From: Lamellibrachia satsuma
Lineage: Eukaryota; Annelida; Polychaeta; Sabellida; Siboglinidae
Assembly: GCA_033239005.1 (NCBI GenBank)
Contig: BSQZ01000074.1
Location: forward strand, 1,442,027-1,506,026
Length of the DNA stretch: 64,000 bases
Direction of reading: 5' to 3'
The notes beneath the pieces were generated by a model, which was not told the DNA's origin, ran no database searches, and was given only the letters and a program-made list of their open reading frames with translations. The position numbers and the translations under genes are program-made. Shown in pieces: positions 1 through 14,740 of this stretch (within the stretch, counting starts at the first letter, position 1; the number at the start of each line of letters is the position of its first letter).

Positions 1-3000
1 CATGCTAGCTCTAGTATCCACTACAACATGCTAGCTCTAGTATGCGCTACAACATGCTAGCTCTAGTATGCACTGCAACATACTAGCTCTAGTATCCCTA
101 CTACAACATGCTAGCTCTAGTATGTACCACAACATGCTAGCTCTAATTATCCACAACAACATGCTAGCTGTAGTATGTAGGTACGACATGCTAGCTCTAG
201 TATGTACTACAACATGCTAGTTCTAGTATGTACTACGACATGCTAGCTCTATTATGTACTACAACATGATAGCTCTTGTATGCACTACAACATGCTGGCT
301 CTAGTTATGTACTTCAGACATGAAAGCTCTAGTATCCACTACAACATGCTTGCTCGTATGAACTATGCATGCTAGCTGTAGTATGCGCTGCAACATGCTA
401 GCTCTAGTATGTACTACGACATGCTAGCTCTAGTATGTACTACGGCATGCTAGCTCTAGTATGCGCTACAACATGCTAGCTGGTAGTATGTACTACAACA
501 TGCTAGCTCTAGTATGTACTACAACATGCTAGCTCTAGTATGTACTACGACATGCTAGCTCTAGTATGCACTTCAACATGCTAGCTCTAGTATGTTCTAA
601 GACCTGCTAGCTCTAGTATGTACTATGACATGCTAGCTGTAGTATGCACTACAACATGCTAGCTCTAGTATCCACTACAACATGCTAGCTATATTATGTA
701 CTGCAACATAATAGCTCTAGTATAAAGCTACAACATGCTAGCTCTAGTATGTACTACATTACATGCTAGCTCTAGTATCCACTACAACCTGCTAGCTCTA
801 GTATGCGCTACAACATGCTAGCTCTAGTATGCACTGCAACATGCTAGTCTCTAGTATCCTACTACAACATGCTAGCTCTAGTATGTACTACGACATGCTA
901 GCTCTAATATCCACTACAACATGCTAGCTCTAGTATGTACTACGGCATGCTAGCTCCTAGTATGCTCTACAACATGCTAGCTCTAGTATGTACTACAACA
1001 TGCTAGCTCTAGTATGTACTACTGACATACTAGCTCTAGTATGCGCTACAACATGGTAGCTCTAGTATGTACTACGACATGCTAGCTCTAGTATCCACTA
1101 CAACATGCTAGCTCTAGTATCCACTACAACATGCTAGCTCTAGAATATGTAACTACGACATGCTAGATCTAGTATGCACTACAACATGCTAGCTCTATTG
1201 TGTACTACGAAAAGCTAGCTCTAGTATCCTACAACATTCTAGCTCTGCATGTACTACGACATGCTAGCTCTAGTATCCACTACAACATGCTAGCTCTAGT
1301 ATCCACTACAACATGCTAGCTCTAGTATGTACTACGACATGCTAGCTCTAGTATGCACTACAACATGCTAGCTCTATTGTGTACTTCGACATGCTAGCTC
1401 TAGTATCCACTACAACATGCTAGCTCTAGTATCCACTACAACATGCTAGCTCTAGTATGTACTACAACATGCTAGCTCTAGTATGCATTACAAAATGCTA
1501 GCTCTATTATGCACTTCGACATACTAGCTCTAGTATCCACTACAACATGCTAGCTCTAGTATGTACTACAACATGCTAGCTCTAGTATCCACTACAACAT
1601 GCTAGCTCTAGTATGCACTGCAACATGCTAGCTCTACTATGTACTACAACATGCTAGCTCTAGTATGTACTACAACATGCTAGCTCTAGTATCCACTACA
1701 ACATGCTAGCTGTAGTATCCACTACAACATGCTAGCTCTAGTATGTACTATGACATGCTAGCTCTAGTATGTACTACAACATGTTAGCTCTAGTATGCAC
1801 TACAACATGCTAGCTCTAGTGTACACTACAACATGCTGGCTCTAGTATGCACTACAACATGCTAGCTCTAGTATGCAACTACGACATGCTACCTCTAGTA
1901 TCCACTACAACATGCTAGCTCTAGTATGTACTACAACATGCCCACTAGCTCTAGTATGTCACTACAACATGCTAGCTCTAGTATGTACTACGGCATGCTA
2001 GCTCTAGTATGCGCTCACAACATGCTAGCTCTAGTATCCACTACAACATGCTAGCTCTAGTATGTACTACGGCATGCTAGCTCTTGTATGCGCTACAACA
2101 TGCTAGCTCTATTATGTACTACAACATGCTAGCTCTAGTATCCACTACAACATGCTAGCTCTAGTATGCTACAACATGCTAGCTCTAGTATGTACTACGA
2201 CATGCTAGCTCTAGTATCCACTACAACATGCTAGCTATATTTATGTACTTCGACATGCTAGCTCTAGTATGTACTACATGACCTGCTAGCTCTAGTATAC
2301 ATTTACAACATGCTAGCTCTGAGTATGTACTACGACATGCTAGCTCTAGTATCCACTACAACATGCTAGCTCTAGTATGAACTCCGACATGCTAGCTCTA
2401 GTATGCATTACAACATGCTAGCTCTATTATGTACTTCGACATACTAGCTCTAGTATCAACTACAACATGCTAGCTCTAGTATGCACTACACGACATGCTA
2501 GCTCTAATGTCCACTACAACATGCTAGCTCTTGTATGCACTACAACATGCTCGCTTTATTATGTACTTCGACATGCTAGCTCTAGTATCCACTACAACAT
2601 GCTAGCTCTAGTATGCACTACAACATGCTAGCTCTAGTATGCACTACAACATGCTAGCTCTAGTATCCACTACAACATGCTAGTTCTAGTATGTACTACG
2701 ACATGCTAGCTCTAGTATGCACTACAACATGCTAGCTCTAGTATGCACTACAACATGCTAGCTCTAGTATCCACTACAACATGCTAGCTCTAGTATGCAC
2801 TACAACATGCTAGCTCTAGTATCCACTACAACATGCTAGCTCTAGTATGTACTACGACATGCTAGCTGTAGTATCCACTACAACATGCTAGCTCTAGTAT
2901 GCACTACAACATGCTAGCTCTAGTATGTACTACAACATGCTAGCTCTAGTATGTACTACGACATGCTAGCTCTAGTATCCACTACAACATGCTAGCTCTA

Positions 3001-6000
3001 GTATGTACTACGACATGCTAGCTCTAGTATCCACTACAACATGCTAGCTCTAGTATGTACTACGACATGCTAGCTCTAGTATCCACTACAACATGCTAGC
3101 TCTAGTATGCGCTACAACATGCTAGCTCTAATATGCACTGCAACATGCTAGTCCTAGTATCCTCTACAACATGCTAGCTCTAGTATATACTACGACATGC
3201 TAGCTCTAATATCCACTACAACATGCTAGCTCTAGTATGTACTACGACATGCTAGCTCTAGTATCCACTACAACATGCTAGCTCTAGTATCCACTACAAC
3301 ATGCTAGCTCTAGTATGCACTGCAACATGCTAGCTCTAGTATGCACTACAACATGCTAGCTCTATTATTCACTTCGACATGCTAGCTCTAGTATCCACTA
3401 CAACATGCTAGCTCTAGTATGTACTACAACATGCTAGCTCTAGTATGCACTACAACATGCTAGCTCTAGTATGCACTACAACATGCTAGCTCTAGTATCC
3501 ACTACAACATGCTAGCTCTATTGTAACTGTACTACGACATGCTAGCTCTAGTATGTACTACGACATGCTAGCTCTAGTATCCACTACAACATGCTAGCTC
3601 TAGTATGTACTACGACATGCTAGCTCTAGTATGTCACTACAACATGCTAGCTCTAGTATGCACTACAACATGCTAGCTCTAGTATGCGCACTACAACATG
3701 CTAGCTCTATTATGTACTACAACATGCTAGCTCTGGTATGCACTACAACATGCTAGCTCTAGTATGCACTACAACATGCTAGCTCTAGTATGCACTACAA
3801 CATGCTAGCTCTGGTATCCACTTTTCAACATGCTAGCTCTAGTATGTACTACAAAATGCTAGCTCTAGTATGCACTACAACATGCTAGCTTCTAGTATGT
3901 ACTACGACATGCTAGCTCTAGTATGTACTACAACATGCTAGCTCTAGTATCACTACAACATGCTAGCTCTAGTATGTACTACAACATGCTAGCTGTAGTA
4001 TCTGCACTACAACATGCTAGCTCTAGTATGTACTACGATATGCTAGCTCTAGTATCCACTACAACATGCTAGCTCTAGTATGCACTACGACATGCTAGCT
4101 CTAGTATGCACTACAACATGCTAGCTCTAGTATACACTACAACATGCTAGCTCTAGTATGTACTACTGACATGCTAGCTCTAGTATGCACTACAACATGC
4201 TAGCTCTAGTATCCACTACAAGCATGCTAGCTCTGGTATGCCACTACAACATGCTAGCTCTAGTATGCACTACAACATGCTAGCTCTAGTATGTGACTAC
4301 AACATGCTAGCTCTAGTATGTACTACTACAACATGCTAGCTCTGGTATGTACTACAACATGCTAGCTCTATTGTATCCACTACGACATGCTGGCTCTAGT
4401 ATGAAGACTACAACATGCTACTGGCTCTAGTATGTACTACGACATGCTAGCTCTAGTATGTACTACAACATGCTAGCTCTAGTATGTACTACAACATGCT
4501 AGCTCTAGTATGTACTACAACATGCTAGCTCTAGTATGTACTACAACATACTAGCTCTAGTATGTACTACAACATGCTAGCTCTATTATCCACTACAACA
4601 TGCTAACACTAGTATATACTACGACATGCTAACTGTAGTATCCACTACAACATGCTAGCTCTACTATGCACTACAACATGCTTGCTCTAGAATGTACAAC
4701 AACATGTTAGCTATATTATGTACTTCGACATGCTAGCTCTAATATGTACTACGACATGCTAACTCTAGTATCCACTGCAACATGCTAGCTCTAGTATGTA
4801 CTACGACATGCTAGCTCTAGTATGCACTACAACATGCTAGCTCTAGTATGTACTACAACATGCTAGCTCTAGTATCCACTACAACATGCTAGCTCTAGTA
4901 TGTACTACAACATGCTAGCTCTATTATGTACTACAACATGCTAGCTCTAGTATCCACTACAACATGCTAGCTCTAGTATGTACTACGACATGCTAGCTCT
5001 AGTATGCACTACAACATGCTAGCTCTATTATGTACTTCGACATGCTAGCTCTAGTATCCACTACAACATGCTAGCTCTAGTATCCACTACAACATGCTAG
5101 CTCTAGTATGTACTACGACATGCTAGCTCTAGTATCCACTACAACATGCTAGCTCTAGTATGCACTACAACATGCTAGCTCTAGTATGCACTACAACATG
5201 CTAGCTCTAGTATGTACTTCGACATGCTAGCTCTAGTATCCACTACAACATGCTAGCTCTAGTATGTACTACGACATGCTAGCTCTAGTATCCACTACAA
5301 CATGCTAGCTCTAGTATGTACTACAACATGCTAGCTCTAGTATGTACTACGACATGCTAGCTCTAGTATCCACTACAACATGCTAGCTCTAGTATGTACT
5401 ACAACATGCTAGCTCTAGTATCCACTACAACATGCTAGCTCTAGTATGCACTACAACATGCTAGCTCTAGTATGTACTACGACATGCTAGCTCTAGTATC
5501 CACTACAAATTGCTAGCTCTAGTATGTACTACGACATGCTAGCTCTAGTATCCACTACAACATGCTATCTCTAGTATCCACTACAACATGCTAGCTCTAG
5601 TATGCACTGCAACATGCTAGCTCTAGTATGTACTACAACATGCTAGCTCTAGTATACACTACAACATGCTAGCTCTAGTATGCACTACAACATGCTAGCT
5701 CTAGTATACACTACAACATGCTAGCTCTAAGTATGTACTACAACATGCTAGCTCTAGTATCCGCTACAACATGCTAGCTCTAGTATATTACTACGACATG
5801 CTAGCTCTAGTATGTACTACAACATGCTAGCTCTAGTATGTGCTACAACATGCTAACATCTAGTATGTACTACGACATGCTAGCTCTAGTATACACTACA
5901 ACATGCTAGCTCTAGTATGTACTACAACATGCTAGCTCTAGTATGTACTACAACATGCTAGCTCTAGTATGTACTACAACATGCTAGCTCTATTATGTAC

Positions 6001-9000
6001 TTCAACATGCTAGCTCTAGTATGTGTACTACGACATGCTAGCTCTAGTATCCACTACAACATTTGCTAACTCTAGTATGTACTACGACATGCTAGCTCCA
6101 GTATCCACTACAACATGCTAGCTCTAGTATGTGCTACAACATGCTAGCTCTAGTATCCCACTACAACATGCTAGCTCTAGTATGTACTACAACATGCTAG
6201 CTCTAGTATGTACTACAACATGCTAGCTCTAGTATGTACTACAACATGCTAGCTCTAGTATGCGCTACAACATGCTAGCTCTAGTATGTACTACGACATG
6301 CTAGCTCTAGTATCCACTACAACATGCTAGCTCTAGTATGTACTACAACATGCTGAAGCTCTAGTATCCCACTACAACATGCTAGCTCTAGTATGTACTA
6401 CGACATGCTAGCTCTAGTATCCACTACAACATGCTAGCTCTATTATGTGCTTCGACATGCTAGCTCTAGTATCCACTACAACATGCTAGCTCTAGTATGT
6501 ACTACGACATGCTAGCTCTAGTATCCACTACAACATGCTAGCTCTAGTATGCACTAGCAACATGCTAGCTCTAGTATGTACTACATGACATGCTAGCTCT
6601 AGTATGTACACTACAACATGCTAGCTCTAGTATGCGCTACAACATGCTAGCTCTAGTATCCACTACAACATGCTAGCTCTAGTATGTACTACAACATGCT
6701 AGCTCTAGTATGTACTACAACATGCTAGCTCTAGGTATCATACAACATGCTAGCTGGTGTGTAGTGCTACAACATGCTAGCTCCCCCATTATGTACTACA
6801 ACATGCTAGCTCTATTATGCTTCGACATGCTAGCTCTAGTATGTACTACGACATGCTAGCTCTAGTATGCACTACAAACATGCTGAGCTCTAGTATCCAC
6901 TACAACATGCTAGCTCTAGTATGTACTACAACACATGCTAGCTCTAGTATGCACTACAACATGCTAGCTCTAGTATGTACTACAACATGCTAGCTCTATT
7001 ATGTACTTCGACATGCTAGCTCTAGTATCCACTACAAATGCTAGCTCTAGTATGTACTACAACATGCTAGCTCTAGTATGCACTACAACATGCTAGCTCT
7101 AGTATGCACTACAACATGCTAGCTCTAGTATGTACTACTGACATGCTAGCTCTAGTATGTACTACAACATGCTAGCTCTATTATGTACTTCAACATGCTA
7201 GCTCTAGTATGCACTTCAACATGCTAGCTCTATTATGTACTCTGAACATGCTAGCTCTAGTATGTACTACAACATGCTAGCTCTAGTATGTACTATGACA
7301 TGCTAGCTCTAGTATGTCACTACAACATGCTAGCTCTAGGTATGTACTACAACATGCTAGGCTCTAGTATGTACACTACAACATGCTAGCTCTAGTATGT
7401 ACTACAACATGCTAGCTCTAGGTATGCACTACAACATGCTAGCTCTAGTATGTACTACAACATGCTAGCTCTAGTATGTACTACAACATGCTAGCTCTAA
7501 TTTATCCACTACAACATGCTAGCTCTAGTATGTACTACAACATGCTAGCTCTAGTATGCGCTACAACATGCTAGCTCTAGTATGTACTGCGCTACAACAT
7601 GCTAGCTCTAGTATGTGCTACGACATGCTAGCTCTAGTATCCACTACAACATACTAGCTCTAGTATGTACTACGACATGCTAGCTCTAGTATCAACTACA
7701 ACATGCTAGCTCTAGTATGCACTACAACATGCTAGCTCTAGTATGTACTACAACATGCTAGCTCTAGTATCCATACTACAACATGCTAGCTCTAGTATCC
7801 ACTACAACATGCTAGCTCTAGTATGTACTACGACATGCTAACTCTAGTATCCACTACAACATGCTAGCTCTAGTATGTACTACGACATGCTAGCTCTAGT
7901 ATCCACTACAACATGCTAGTTCTAGTATGTACTACGACTTGCTAGCTCTATTATGTTCTTCAACATGCTAGCTCTTGTATGCACTACAACATGCTCGCTT
8001 TATTATGTACTTCGACATGCTAGCTCTAGTATCCACTACAACATGCTAGCTCTAACATGCACTACAACATGCTAGCTCTAGTATGCACTACAACATGCTA
8101 GCTCTAGTATGCACTACAACATGCTAGCTCTAGTATCCACTACAACATGCTAGCTCTAGTATGTACTACGACATGCTAGCTCTAGTATCCACTACAACAT
8201 GCTAGCTCTAGTATGCACTACAACATGCTAGCTCTAATATCCACTACAACATGCTAGCTCTAGTATGTACTACGGCATGCTAGCTCTAGTATGCGCTACA
8301 ACATGCTAGCTCTAGTATGCACTGCAATATGCTAGCTCTACTATGTAGTACAACATGCTAGCTCTAGTATGTACTACAACATGCTAGCTCTAGTATCCAC
8401 TACAACATGCTAGCTCTAGTATGCGCTAAAACATGCTAGCTCTAGTATGTACTACAACATGCTAGCTCTAGTATGTACTACAACATGCTAGCTCTAGTAT
8501 GCACTACGACATGCTAGCTCTAGTATGTACTACAACATGCTAGCTCTAGTATGTACTACAACATGCTAGCTCTAGTATGCACTACAACATGCTAGCTCTA
8601 GTATGTACTACAACATGCTAGCTCTAGTATGCACTACAACATGCTAGCTCTAGTATGTACTACGACATGCTAGCTCTAGTATACACTACAACATGCTAGC
8701 TCTAGTATGTACTACGACATGCTAGCTCTAGTATGTCACTACAACATGCTAGCTCTAGTATGTACTACGACATGCTAGCTCTAGTATGTACTACGACATG
8801 TTAGCTCTAGTATACACTACAACATGCTAGCTCTAGTATGAACTACGACATGCTAGCTCTAGTATCCACTACAACATGCTAGCTCTATATGTACTCACGA
8901 CATGCTAGCTCTAGTATCCACTACAACATGCTAGCTCTAGTATGTACTACGAACATGCTAGCTCTAGTATGCACTACAACATGCTAGCTCTAGTATGTAC

Positions 9001-12000
9001 TACAACATGCTAGCTCTAGTATGTACTACAACATGCTAGCTCTATTATGCACTACAACATGCTAGCTCTAGTATGTACTACAACATGCTAGCTCTATTAT
9101 CCACTCTAACATGCTAGCTCTAGTATGTACTACAACATGCTAGCTCTAGTATCCACTACAACATGCTAGCTCTAGTATGCACTACGACATGCTAGCTCTA
9201 GTATCCACTACAACATGCTAGCTCTAGTATGTACTACGACATGCTAGCTCTAGTATCCACTACAACATGCTAGCTCTAGTATGTACTACGACATGCTAGC
9301 TCTAGTATGTACTACGACATGCTAGCTCTAGTATCCACTACAACATGCTAGCTCTAGTATGTACTACGACATGCTAGCTCTAGTATGCACTACAACATGC
9401 TAGCTCTAGTATGTACTACGACATGCTAGCTCTAGTATCCACCACAACATGCTAGCTCTAGTATACCACTACAACATGCTAGCTCTAGTATGCATTGCAA
9501 CTACAACATGCTAGCTCTAGTATGTACTACAACATGCTAGCTCTAGTATGTAAACTACGACATGCTAGCTCTAGTATGTACTACAACATGCTAGCTCTAG
9601 TATGTACTACAACATGCTAGCTCTAGTATCCACTACAACATGCTAGCTCTAGTATACTACGACATGCTAGCTCTAGTATGTACTACAACATGCTAGCTCT
9701 AGTATGTACTACAACATGCTAAGCTCTAGTATGTACTTCTGACATGCTAGCTCTAGTATGCCACTACAACATGCTAGCTCTAGTATGTACTACAACATGC
9801 TAGCTCTAGTATGTGCTACAACATGCTAGCTCTAGTATGTACTACAACATGCTAGCTCTAGTATGTACTACAACATGCTAGCTCTAGTATCCACTACAAC
9901 ATGCTAGCTCTGAGTATGTACTGCTGACATGCTAGCTCCTAGTATGTACTACAACATGCTAGCTCTAGTATGTACTACAACATGCTAGCTCTAGTATCCA
10001 CTACAACATGCTAGCTCTAGTATGTGCTACGACATGCTAGCTCTAGTATGCACTACAACATGCTAGCTCTAGTATGCACTGCAACATGCTAGCTCTGGTA
10101 TCACTACAACATGCTAGCTCTAGTATGTACTACAACATGCTAGCTCTAGTTATACTAGCTCTAGTAACATGCTAGCTCTGAGTATGTGCTACGACATGCT
10201 AGCTCTAGTATCCACTACAACATGCTAGCTCTAGTATGTACTACAACATGCTAGCTCTAGTATGCACTACAACATGCTAGCTCTAGTATGTGCTACAACA
10301 TGCTAGCTCTAGTATGTACTACAACATGCTAGCTCTAGCTTATGCACTACAACATGCTAGCTTTAGTATGTACTACGACATGCTAGCTCTAGTATCCACT
10401 ACAACATGCTAGCTCTAGTATGTACTACGACATGCTAGCTCTAGTATGTACTGTGCAACATGCTAGCTCTGAGTATGTACTACAACATGCTAGCTCTAGT
10501 ATGTACTACAACATGCTAGCTCTAGTATGTACTACAACATGCTAGCTCTAGTATGCACTACAACATGCTATCTCTAGTATGCTACTACAACATGCTAGCT
10601 CTAGTATGTACTACGACATGCTAGCTCTAGACATGTACTACGACATGCTAGCTCTGGTATGTGCTACAACATGCTAGCTCTAGTATGTACTACAGACATG
10701 CTAGCTCTAGTATGCACTACAACATGCTAGCTCTAGTATGTCACTACAACATGCTGGCTCTAGTATGCACTTCGACATGCTAGCTCTAGTATGTACTAAC
10801 TACAGCATGCTAAGCTCTAGTATGTACTACGACATGCTAGCTCTAAGTATCCACTACAACATGCTAGCTCTAGTATGCACTACAACATGCTAGCTATATT
10901 ATACTGCAACATGCTAAGCTCCTAGTATCCACTACAACATGCTAGCTCTAGTATGTACTACGACATGCTTCAGCTCTAGTATCCACTACAGCATACTAGC
11001 TCTAGTATGTACTACAACATGCTAGCTCTAGTATGCAACTGTACTACAACATGCTAGCTCTAGTATCCACTACAACATGCTAGCTCTAGTATGTACTACG
11101 AGCATGCTGAGCTCTAGTATCCACTACAACATGCTAGCTCTAGTATGCGCTACAACATGCTAGCTCTAGTATGTACTACAACATGCTAGCTCTAGTATCC
11201 ACTACAACATGCTAGCTCTAGTATGTACTACGACATGCTAGCTCTAGTATCCACTACAACATGCTAGCTCTAGTATGTACTACAGCATGCTAGCTCTAGT
11301 ATGCGCTACAACATGCTAGCTCTAGTATCCACTACAACATGCTAGCTCTAGTATGTACTACGACATGCTAGCTCTAGTATGTATTACAACATGCTAGCTC
11401 TATTATGTACTTCGACATACTAGCTCTAGTATGTACTACAACATGCTAGCTCTAGTATGCACTACAACATGCTAGCTCTAGTATGTACTACGACATGCTA
11501 GCTCTAGTATCCACTACAACATGCTAGCTCTAGTATGCTCTACAACATGCTAGCTCTAGTATGCACTTCAACATGCTAGCTCTAGTATCCACTACAACAT
11601 GCTAGCTCTAGTATGTACTACGACATGCTAGCTCTAGTATCCACTACAACATGCTAGCTCTAGTATGTACTACAACATGCTAGCTCTAGTATGCACTACA
11701 ACATGCTAGCTCTATTATGTTCTACAACATGCTAGCTCTATTATGTACATCGACATGCTAGCTCTAGTATGTACTACGACATGCTAGCTCTAGTATCCAC
11801 TCCAACATGCTAGCTCTAGTATGCACTACAACATGCTAGCTCTAGTATGCACTACAACATGCTAGCTCTAGTATGTACTACAACATGCTAGCTCTATTAT
11901 GTACTTCGACATGCTAGCTCTAGTATGTACTACGACATGCTAGCTCTAGTATCCACTACAACATGCTAGCTCTAGTATGCACTACAACATGCTAGCTCTA

Positions 12001-13239
12001 GTATGTACTACAACATGCTAGCTCTAGTATGTACTACGACATGCTAGCTCTAGTATGCACTACAACATGCTAGCTCTATTATCCACTACAACATGCTAGA
12101 TCTAGTATCCACTACAACATGCTAGCTCTATTATGTTCTACGACATGCTAGCTTTAGTATCCACTACAACATGCTAGCTCGAGTATGTACTACGACGTGC
12201 TAGCTCTAGAATCCACTACAACATGCTAGCTCTAGTATGCGCTACAACATGCTAGCTCTAGTATGTACTACAACATGCTAGCTCTAGTATGTACTTCTGC
12301 ATGCTAGCTCTAGTATCCACTACAACATGCTAGCTCAATTATGTACTTCGGTATGCTAGCTCTAGTATGTACTACGACATGCTAGCTCTAGTATCCACTA
12401 CAACATGCTAGCTCTAGTATGCACTGCAACATGCTAGCTCTAGTATGTACTACAACATGCTAGCTCTAGTATGTACTACAACATGCTAGCTCTAGTATCA
12501 ACTACAACATGCTAGCTCTAGTATGTACTACTACAACATGCTAGCTCTAGTATCCACTACAACATGCTAGCTCTAGTATGCACTACAACATGCTAGCTCT
12601 AGTATGTACTACGACATGCTAGCTCTAGTATGCACTACAACATGCTAGCTCTAGTATGTACTACAACATGCTAGCTCTATTATCCACTACAACATGCTAG
12701 CTCTAGTATGCACTACAAGATGCTAGCTCTTGTATGTACTACAACATGCTAGCTCTATTATGTACATCGACATGCTAGCTCTAGTATGTACTACGACATG
12801 CTAGCTCTAGTATGCACTACAACATGCTAGCTCTATTATGTACTTCGACATGCTAGCTCTAGTATCCACTACAACATGCTAGCTCTAGTATGTACTACAA
12901 CATGCTAGCTCTATTATGTACTTCGACATGCTAGCTCTAGTATGAACTACAACATGCTAGCTCTAGTATTCACTACAATATGCTAGCTCTAGTATGTACT
13001 ACAACATGCTAGCTCTATTATGTACTACGACATGCTAGCTCTAGTATGTACTACGACATGCTAGCTCTAGTATCCACTACAACATGCTAGTTCTAGTATC
13101 TACTACAACATGCTAGCTCTAGTATCCTCTACTACAACATGCTAGCTCTAGTATGTACTACAACATGCTAGCTCTAGTATGCACTACAACATGCTAGCTC
13201 TAGTATCCACTACAACATTCTAGCTCTTGTATGTACTAC

Positions 13240-14740
13240 GACATGCTAGCTCTAGTATGTACTACAACATGCTAGCTCTAGTATGTACTACAACATGCTA
13301 GCTCTAGTATGCACTACAACATGCTAGCTCTAGTATGTACTACAACATGCTAGCTCTAGTATGCACTACAACATGCTAGCTCTAGTATCACTACAACATG
13401 CTAGCTCTAGTATGTACTACAACATGCTAGCTCTAGTATGCACTACAACATGCTAGCTCTAGTATGTACTACAACATGCTAGCTCTAGTATCCACTACAA
13501 CATGCTAGCTCTAGTATGTACTACAACATGCTAGCTCTAGTATGTACTACAACATGCTAGCTCTAGTATACTACAACATGCTAGCTCTAGTATGTACTAC
13601 AACATGCTAGCTCTAGTATGTACTACAACATGCTAGCTCTAGTATGCACTACAACATGCTAGCTCTAGTATGTACTACAACATGCTAGCTCTAGTATGTA
13701 CTACAACATGCTAGCTCTAGTATGTACTACAACATGCTAGCTCTAGTATGCACTACAACATGCTAGCTCTAGTATGTACTACAACATGCTAGCTCTAGTA
13801 TGTACTACAACATGCTAGCTCTAGTATCCACTACAACATGCTAGCTCTAGTATGTACTACGACATGCTAGCTCTAGTATGTACTACAACATGCTAGCTCT
13901 AGTATGTACTACAACATGCTAGCTCTAGTATGTACTACAACATGCTAGCTCTAGTATGTACTACAACATGCTAGCTCTAGTATCCACTACAACATGCTAG
14001 CTCTAGTATGTACTACAACATGCTAGCTCTAGTATGTACTACAACATGCTAGCTCTAGTATGTACTACAACATGCTAGCTCTAGTATGTACTACAACATG
14101 CTAGCTCTAGTATGCACTACAACATGCTAGCTCTAGTATGTACTACAACATGCTAGCTCTAGTATGTACTACAACATGCTAGCTCTAGTATGCACTACAA
14201 CATGCTAGCTCTAGTATGTACTACAACATGCTAGCTCTAGTATGTACTACAACATGCTAGCTCTAGTATGCACTACAACATGCTAGCTCTAGTATGTACT
14301 ACAACATGCTAGCTCTAGTATGCACTACAACATGCTAGCTCTAGTATGTACTACAACATGCTAGCTCTAGTATGTACTACAACATGCTAGCTCTAGTATG
14401 TACTACAACATGCTAGCTCTAGTATGTACTACAACATGCTAGCTCTAGTATGTACTACAACATGCTAGCTCTAGTATGTACTACAACATGCTAGCTCTAG
14501 TATGTACTACAACATGCTAGCTCTAGTATGTACTACAACATGCTAGCTCTAGTATGTACTACAACATGCTAGCTCTAGTATGTACTACAACATGCTAGCT
14601 CTAGTATGTACTACAACATGCTAGCTCTAGTATGTACTACAACATGCTAGCTCTAGTATGTACTACAACATGCTAGCTCTAGTATGCACTACAACATGCT
14701 AGCTCTAGTATGTACTACAACATGCTAGCTCTACTATGTA
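13240..14740. repeat. Homogenised satellite block, mainly GTATGTACTACAA monomers
   Basis: This 1.5-kb part of the array is much more uniform than its surroundings. Most monomers end in GTATGTACTACAA, with occasional GCAC or CCAC forms. From about 14,342 to 14,682 about thirteen consecutive copies are identical, and indels are almost absent. Similar A-type blocks lie near 16,870-17,780, 18,610-19,190, 19,870-20,340 and 20,880-21,470. Such runs are what recent unequal exchange or replication slippage would leave, and they mark the youngest parts of the array. Confidence 0.85.
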
